Below the pieces are notes generated by a model, which saw only the letters and a program-made list of their open reading frames with translations, did no database searches and was not told where the DNA came from. Source: CAYLOP01 sp964385305 (GTDB taxonomy: Bacteria > Chloroflexota > Anaerolineae > Anaerolineales > E44-bin32). From it: DNA of 6,231 bases. Shown piece after piece: positions 1 through 3,459 of this stretch. A program made the position numbers and the translations under genes. Position 1 is the stretch's first letter; the number at the start of each line of letters is the position of its first letter. The stretch is taken from assembly GCA_964385305.1 (NCBI GenBank), contig CAYLOP010000170.1, positions 1 to 6,231 on the forward strand, in the 5' to 3' direction.

Positions 1-2
1 TA

Positions 3-767
3 CTGGCCGCATTTGCAGTCGATGAAGCAAAAGCGACATCCGTCGTCAAGAGCAGCTCGACACCTGTCGTCCAGATCAGCTCGACTCCCGTTTTCACAGC
101 GACATCCCCCAGCGCCTCAACACCGACGCCGCTCCCCCAACCCACAGAGATGGACACGCCGCTGCCGCCGACGGAACCCCCCGCTCCCGCCGCGCAGAAA
201 ATCGACGGCGGTGAGATCACGATCGACTACGATGGGTACACATCGCTCACACTTGAAAATGCTTCTGGAAAAGACATCTGCTATGTGTATTTCATGCCAT
301 CGGAATATGAAGAACAAACCGACAATCTTCTAGATACATTAGGGCTTCCTTTGAAAAACGGCGAATCGAAGACCACGGAAGTGATGTACCCTGGTCTGTA
401 CGATCTCAGTATTTTCAGTTGCACCGGCGAGATTACGGTCTTTGGCGATGCTGTAAACATCGACGGATCTACCACCCTTACGATCGATGGCTCGAATATC
501 CAACAGGATCGATATGTGACCTTAACGCTCATTAACGAGACATCCACGAGGATCTGCGCGGTATGGGTTGGACCACCATATTCTGAGTGGATCGGCGAAG
601 TCCTTCAGGGGGAGAAGATTCCCGCTGGATCGACTACGACGGTCGATCTGCCTGTTCGTATGTGGGCGATCCAGGCCAGAGATTGTTCCGAGCGAGCCGT
701 AGCATCCTCGTATGGCCTCAACATCTCGCGCGACACCATCTGGCGCATTACATCAGATTCCCCCTAA
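3..767 (+). CDS. Extracytoplasmic protein with two tandem cysteine-paired beta domains (5'-truncated)
   Basis: The frame is open from the first complete codon of the window to the TAA at 765-767, so the true start lies upstream. The ATG at 150 is not a convincing start: it has no Shine-Dalgarno sequence and sits inside a continuous Ser/Thr/Pro-rich linker (about 45-195) of the kind that tethers extracytoplasmic domains. After the linker come two related domains, encoded at about 237-491 and 513-764. Each begins with a T-L-T-L/L-T-L beta strand, then an I-C pair (DICYVYF; RICAVWV), a Gly/Ser turn before a strand, a second Cys (FSCTGE; RDCSER) and a closing N-I-x-x-x-T strand. One cysteine pair per domain suggests a disulfide and export. 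I recall similar 'ICYVYISPS...DC' repeats in Chloroflexota proteins but know no function for them. Nothing catalytic is visible. The missing N-terminus could be a lipoprotein signal, a membrane anchor or an enzyme. The following gene starts 164 bp downstream on the same strand. Confidence 0.8.
   Translation: MAAFAVDEAKATSVVKSSSTPVVQISSTPVFTATSPSASTPTPLPQPTEMDTPLPPTEPPAPAAQKIDGGEITIDYDGYTSLTLENASGKDICYVYFMPSEYEEQTDNLLDTLGLPLKNGESKTTEVMYPGLYDLSIFSCTGEITVFGDAVNIDGSTTLTIDGSNIQQDRYVTLTLINETSTRICAVWVGPPYSEWIGEVLQGEKIPAGSTTTVDLPVRMWAIQARDCSERAVASSYGLNISRDTIWRITSDSP
237..764 (+). repeat. Tandem intragenic domain duplication (two ~85-aa units)
   Basis: Unit 1 (about 237-491) and unit 2 (513-764) align by eye over their whole length. 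Shared positions include the opening L-T-L strand, I-C at the third strand, a P-x-x-Y/S-E stretch, a Gly-Ser/Glu turn followed by T-T-x-V/T-E-V, the second cysteine, and the final N-I-(3 residues)-T strand. Identity is low, so this is an old duplication detectable at protein level and not a recent DNA repeat. The units are separated by a spacer of about 7 residues. Confidence 0.65.
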
Positions 768-784
768 AACTTTGTCACCTGATC

Positions 785-794
785 GCCCATGGGC
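785..794. other. Perfect 10-bp palindrome GCCCATGGGC just after the first gene
   Basis: The sequence GCCCATGGGC starts 18 bp after the first gene's stop codon. GAT (781-783) and ATC (795-797) extend the symmetry around one unpaired C. There is no loop and no T-run, so it is not a standard intrinsic terminator. It could be a protein-binding site or chance. Confidence 0.25.
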
Positions 795-821
795 ATCCCT
801 GAGGCCATGACTCAAGACATC

Positions 822-852
822 TTGACAACGGATAGAATTCTATGAGGATAGT
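822..852 (+). promoter_or_regulatory. Possible promoter/operator region upstream of the SpoIID-like gene
   Basis: An exact TTGACA (822-827) lies about 105 bp upstream of the next gene's first ATG. The best -10 candidate at a plausible distance is GATAGT (847-852, 4 of 6 consensus bases), but the spacer is 19 bp. TAGAAT (833-838) is a better hexamer but lies only 5 bp after the -35 candidate. A perfect 12-bp palindrome overlaps this region. The remainder of the 768-931 gap shows no tRNA, riboswitch or small ORF that I can support. Confidence 0.3.
832..843. promoter_or_regulatory. Perfect 12-bp palindrome ATAGAATTCTAT, candidate operator
   Basis: ATAGAATTCTAT equals its own reverse complement and lies 4 bp downstream of the TTGACA hexamer. 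That is where a repressor dimer could block a promoter. No second copy is seen elsewhere in the window, and no regulator gene is adjacent. The operator role is inferred from position only. Confidence 0.25.
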
Positions 853-931
853 GTGCAAGCCATAGGGACCGGTACGCGCGTTTTCTAAGCATCCTGTTCT
901 GGGATGAGCCACCCTTTTCCCTTTTAACGAC

Positions 932-3262
932 ATGAAGTTCTGCTCAACCAGGAACCAATCGTTCAAGATGATGAATTTTCGTCACGCTTCATTGATCGTA
1001 AAAGCACTCAGCGCTGTGGGGTTAATTGTCCTCGCTGCTATTGCCATGCAGGTCAGCACCTCGCCGATCCCTTATTCCCCCTTTCCGGCACAAGCGCAGT
1101 CGAGCCTTGCCGCGAACGTGCGCGGCATCGTCACAGCGAAGGAAAGCAGCCTGCCCATCGCTGGGGCAAGGGTTGAAATCCCCTCGCTCAACATCTCAAC
1201 CCATACAGACTCAGCGGGTCGCTTTGCCTTCCAAGGGATCTTCGTGGATCAAGCTATCTACCCCACAACAATCATCGTCATTGCCTCTGGCTATGGTGAT
1301 TGGACCATCGAGGATGTCCGCCTCGTATCCAATGACACACTCATCCTCACGGTCGAGTTGCGGGATTCTCCCACCACCATCGTCGTCCCTCCACCGCGCG
1401 CCGAAGTTCCCTCATGGCCAGATGAAATCGTCGGCGGAGCCGCCCTGGACGAGCTGGCTGAGGATCAAAGCACCCTGCCCCTTCCGGATACCATCCGTGT
1501 GCGCGTCACAGGCTACGCGTATTGCGATCTCGATCGACCCTATACGGTTGAGACGGTTGATTTCAAGGAATATGTCAAGCACGTGCTGCCTGGCGAGTGG
1601 CTGTACACATGGCCTGGCGAATCGTTGCGGTCTGGCGCCATGGCTGCCAAAATGTACGCCTGGTCCTACATCGCGGTAGGTGGGAAATGGTCGGATGCCG
1701 ACGTGTACGACAGCACATGCGACCAGGTTTACAACCCTGCCGTCGCTTACGAGAGCACGAACATGGCGGTGGATTTCACCTGGAATTGGCGTCTCTTACG
1801 CGACGACCAGCTCGTACGCACGTTCTACCGCCACTCATACGACCAATGCCCCATTGGCATCAAGGGCGGGAATTGCATGGGCCAGGTGGAATCGCGCGAC
1901 ATGGCGTATGATGACTACACCTGGGATGAGATCCTGCTCTTCTTCTACAGCAACAGCGCGCTCTCCGAGGTCATCCCGCCTGCTGGTGGCTATTCGCTGC
2001 GCTATTACGGCATGTACAACGACGACGAAAATCGCGTCAAAATCCCGATCGACGATCCCACGAACAGCGATCCCGGTCCACCCGCCGATGTCGGCGCGGC
2101 AGATTTCACGATCGAATGGTGGATGAAGGCGCTCGCAGATGAGAACAGCACCAGCGACGTCTCGTGCGGCGCAAATCAAGCCTGGAGAAACGGAAACATA
2201 CTGTTGGATCGCGATCGATTCAACGATGACCGCAAGTTTGGCGTATCGCTGGCAGGAGGTAAACTCGTCTTAGGCGTTAGCGGCGATGGGACGGGAGATC
2301 TTTCGCTCTGCGGGACCAGCGATGTCGCCGACGGATCCTGGCATCACGTTGCCGTGGTCAGAAGGCGATCGGATGGATGGCTGTGGCTCTTCGTCGATGG
2401 GGCTCTTGAGGCGCAGGGCGATGGGCCCGATGGCGACATCTCCTATCCCGATGATGCCATACCAGGCGATTTCTGCGGCGCAACCGGCAACCAGCCGTGC
2501 ACGGGGAGCGATCCATACCTTGTATTAGGCGCGGAGAAACATGAACTCAGCGGGTATGCCTCGTTCAGTGGATGGATCGACGAATTGCGCATCTCAAACA
2601 ACCTCCGTTACACCTCGGCCTTCTCGCCGCCTGAGGATCCCTTCCTTACAGACACGGTGACCGTAGCGCTCTACCACTTCGATGAGGGCATCGGCAATCC
2701 TATCCACGACACCTCCAGCTACCCTGGCGGCCCAAGCGACGGGCTGCGGATCTATGGCGGCGTGATCAACGGTCCAGAATGGACCACAGACACCGTCTGG
2801 TATGTTCCCCCGCCCACACCCACCCCAACTCCCACGCCTACGCCAACGCCGACTCCTACCGCAACCGGCGAAGGGACAGCCACACCCACGGCAACCGCCA
2901 CCAGCACACCCACCTCAACTGGGACCCATACACCCACACCCACCGCCACTGCGACGCATACGCCAACCGAAACGGTCATTGCAACGGCGACTTCAACCGC
3001 GACTGCCACGGCGAGCGCCACCTCGACCACGACAGCCAGCGCCACAGCCACACCAACCGACCCACCAACACCGTCAGGCTTTCCACCGCCGGATCTCAAC
3101 GAGGATGGCGAAGTCAATGTGCTCGACGTTCAATTGTGTGTGAATGTCATCCTGGGCACGGAGGACGATCCCGGGATCCTCGAACGCAGCGATGCCAACG
3201 GTGATGGGGATGTGAATGTGTTGGATGTTCAAATAATCGTCAACTTCGTCCTGTCAGGTTGA
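932..3262 (+). CDS. Secreted SpoIID-domain protein with carboxypeptidase-regulatory-like, LamG and dockerin modules
   Basis: The 776-residue product is modular. A signal peptide has its hydrophobic core at about 25-39 and probable cleavage after AQA near 55. Residues ~62-150 are a carboxypeptidase-regulatory-like beta sandwich (VRGIVTA, TDSAGRFAFQGI). Residues ~186-347 are SpoIID-like: EYVKHVLPGEW, then MAAKMYAWSYI, DSTCDQVYNP and YTWDEILLFFYS. Known SpoIID proteins are lytic transglycosylases that cut peptidoglycan glycan strands; their catalytic Glu corresponds to E222 here. The usual GHGxGMSQ motif is degraded to GGNCMGQ (312-318), so activity is uncertain. Residues 354-623 are a LamG/concanavalin-like domain (WHHVAVV, GWIDELRIS, ALYHFDEG), 624-720 a TP linker and 721-776 a dockerin with two calcium loops. 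The start is ambiguous: the ATG at 932 has no Shine-Dalgarno, while ATGs at 968 and 971 give a more typical short basic n-region and have AGGAA (950-954) rather far upstream. The gene precedes the M23 peptidase gene, with which it shares its C-terminal cassette. Confidence 0.88.
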   Translation: MKFCSTRNQSFKMMNFRHASLIVKALSAVGLIVLAAIAMQVSTSPIPYSPFPAQAQSSLAANVRGIVTAKESSLPIAGARVEIPSLNISTHTDSAGRFAFQGIFVDQAIYPTTIIVIASGYGDWTIEDVRLVSNDTLILTVELRDSPTTIVVPPPRAEVPSWPDEIVGGAALDELAEDQSTLPLPDTIRVRVTGYAYCDLDRPYTVETVDFKEYVKHVLPGEWLYTWPGESLRSGAMAAKMYAWSYIAVGGKWSDADVYDSTCDQVYNPAVAYESTNMAVDFTWNWRLLRDDQLVRTFYRHSYDQCPIGIKGGNCMGQVESRDMAYDDYTWDEILLFFYSNSALSEVIPPAGGYSLRYYGMYNDDENRVKIPIDDPTNSDPGPPADVGAADFTIEWWMKALADENSTSDVSCGANQAWRNGNILLDRDRFNDDRKFGVSLAGGKLVLGVSGDGTGDLSLCGTSDVADGSWHHVAVVRRRSDGWLWLFVDGALEAQGDGPDGDISYPDDAIPGDFCGATGNQPCTGSDPYLVLGAEKHELSGYASFSGWIDELRISNNLRYTSAFSPPEDPFLTDTVTVALYHFDEGIGNPIHDTSSYPGGPSDGLRIYGGVINGPEWTTDTVWYVPPPTPTPTPTPTPTPTPTATGEGTATPTATATSTPTSTGTHTPTPTATATHTPTETVIATATSTATATASATSTTTASATATPTDPPTPSGFPPPDLNEDGEVNVLDVQLCVNVILGTEDDPGILERSDANGDGDVNVLDVQIIVNFVLSG
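1991..2800 (+). other. LamG-like (concanavalin-type) domain, copy A
   Basis: Residues 354-623 of the SpoIID-domain protein. Hallmarks are FTIEWWMKA, SWHHVAVV, LWLFVDG, YLVLGAEK, GWIDELRIS and ALYHFDEG, typical of Laminin_G_3-type jelly rolls that usually bind carbohydrate or mediate adhesion. It aligns over its full length with copy B at 4963-5724. Copy A has an inserted loop containing C515 and C523, absent from copy B, besides the shared pair C412 and C460. Confidence 0.75.
2807..3070 (+). repeat. Thr-Pro/Thr-Ala low-complexity linker repeat, copy A
   Basis: Degenerate ACN-CCN and ACN-GCN codon repeats encode PTPTPTPT runs and then TATAT/TSTPTST stretches. The linker is extended, probably flexible and possibly O-glycosylated, and separates the LamG domain from the dockerin. 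The long Val/Gly reading frame on the opposite strand is a by-product of this composition. Confidence 0.85.
3092..3259 (+). other. Dockerin-like domain, copy A
   Basis: Residues 721-776 carry two EF-hand-like calcium loops, DLNEDGEVNVLD and DANGDGDVNVLD, each followed by a helix (VQLCVNVILG; VQIIVNFVLS). This is the dockerin type I layout: Asp/Asn at loop positions 1, 3, 5, 9 and 12. Dockerins bind cohesin domains. Positions 10-11, where classical dockerins read their partner, are Val-Leu in both loops. Confidence 0.85.
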
Positions 3263-3354
3263 CATTCTGCCCCCCCGAACTTGCGTAAAACCGCCGTAAA
3301 GGACTTGAGTTATGTTGCTGTACTATCACGGATGCTTTACCATAGCGCGTGAAT

Positions 3355-3374
3355 CAACCCGGTTATACGGGTTG
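3355..3374. promoter_or_regulatory. Inverted repeat CAACCCG-N6-CGGGTTG
   Basis: A perfect 7-bp stem with a 6-nt loop lies 92 bp after the SpoIID-protein stop. No T-run follows, so an intrinsic terminator is unlikely. It ends just upstream of the sigma-54-like element at 3380-3395, so it may be an operator dyad for the M23 gene. The rest of the 197-bp gap (3263-3459) shows no small gene that I can support. Confidence 0.35.
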
Positions 3375-3379
3375 GTGTT

Positions 3380-3395
3380 CGGCACAATGCTTGCA
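3380..3395 (+). promoter_or_regulatory. Sigma-54-type -24/-12 promoter candidate for the M23 gene
   Basis: CGGCAC-N5-TTGCA matches the sigma-54 consensus TGGCAC-N5-TTGCA at all but the first base. It has the required GG (3381-3382) and GC (3393-3394) separated by exactly 10 bp. It is on the coding strand and would start transcription near 3405, leaving a leader of about 55 nt that contains the ribosome binding site. No bound-activator site or rpoN gene can be seen here, and I am not sure sigma-54 is common in the suspected phylum. Confidence 0.4.
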
Positions 3396-3400
3396 CCTAG

Positions 3401-3414
3401 GGATCATGGATCAT
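3401..3414 (+). repeat. Tandem heptamer GGATCAT x2
   Basis: Two exact adjacent copies of GGATCAT follow the -24/-12 candidate and span the predicted transcription start. They could be a regulatory half-site pair or chance. Confidence 0.3.
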
Positions 3415-3448
3415 CGAGGATAGGAAGGCCTTTGAACCTCACATCCCA

Positions 3449-3453
3449 AAGGA
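3449..3453 (+). promoter_or_regulatory. Ribosome binding site AAGGA deciding a GTG start
   Basis: AAGGA lies 6 nt before the GTG at 3460. This supports the non-ATG start, and the first codons then give a well-formed signal peptide. Confidence 0.75.
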
Positions 3454-3459
3454 ATCACT

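Noticed and set aside
150..152. ATG at 150 as the start of the first gene
   Set aside because: The frame is open back to the window edge in a continuous proline-rich linker, and there is no Shine-Dalgarno sequence before this ATG.
792..805. GG-N10-GC as a second sigma-54 promoter
   Set aside because: Only the minimal GG and GC fit. Flanking bases do not match TGGCAC or TTGCA, unlike the element at 3380-3395.
2807..3070. CRISPR or tandem satellite array
   Set aside because: The periodicity is codon-level Thr-Pro/Thr-Ala repetition within an open reading frame. There are no conserved repeat-spacer units.
2752..3117. Minus-strand frame encoding a Val/Gly/Ala-rich protein over linker A
   Set aside because: It is the complement of the Thr-Pro/Ala codon repeat, lies wholly inside a well-supported gene, and has no domain or ribosome binding site.
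3355..3374. Dyad as intrinsic terminator of the SpoIID-domain gene
   Set aside because: The stem is only 7 bp and no T-run follows. A regulatory site is at least as plausible.
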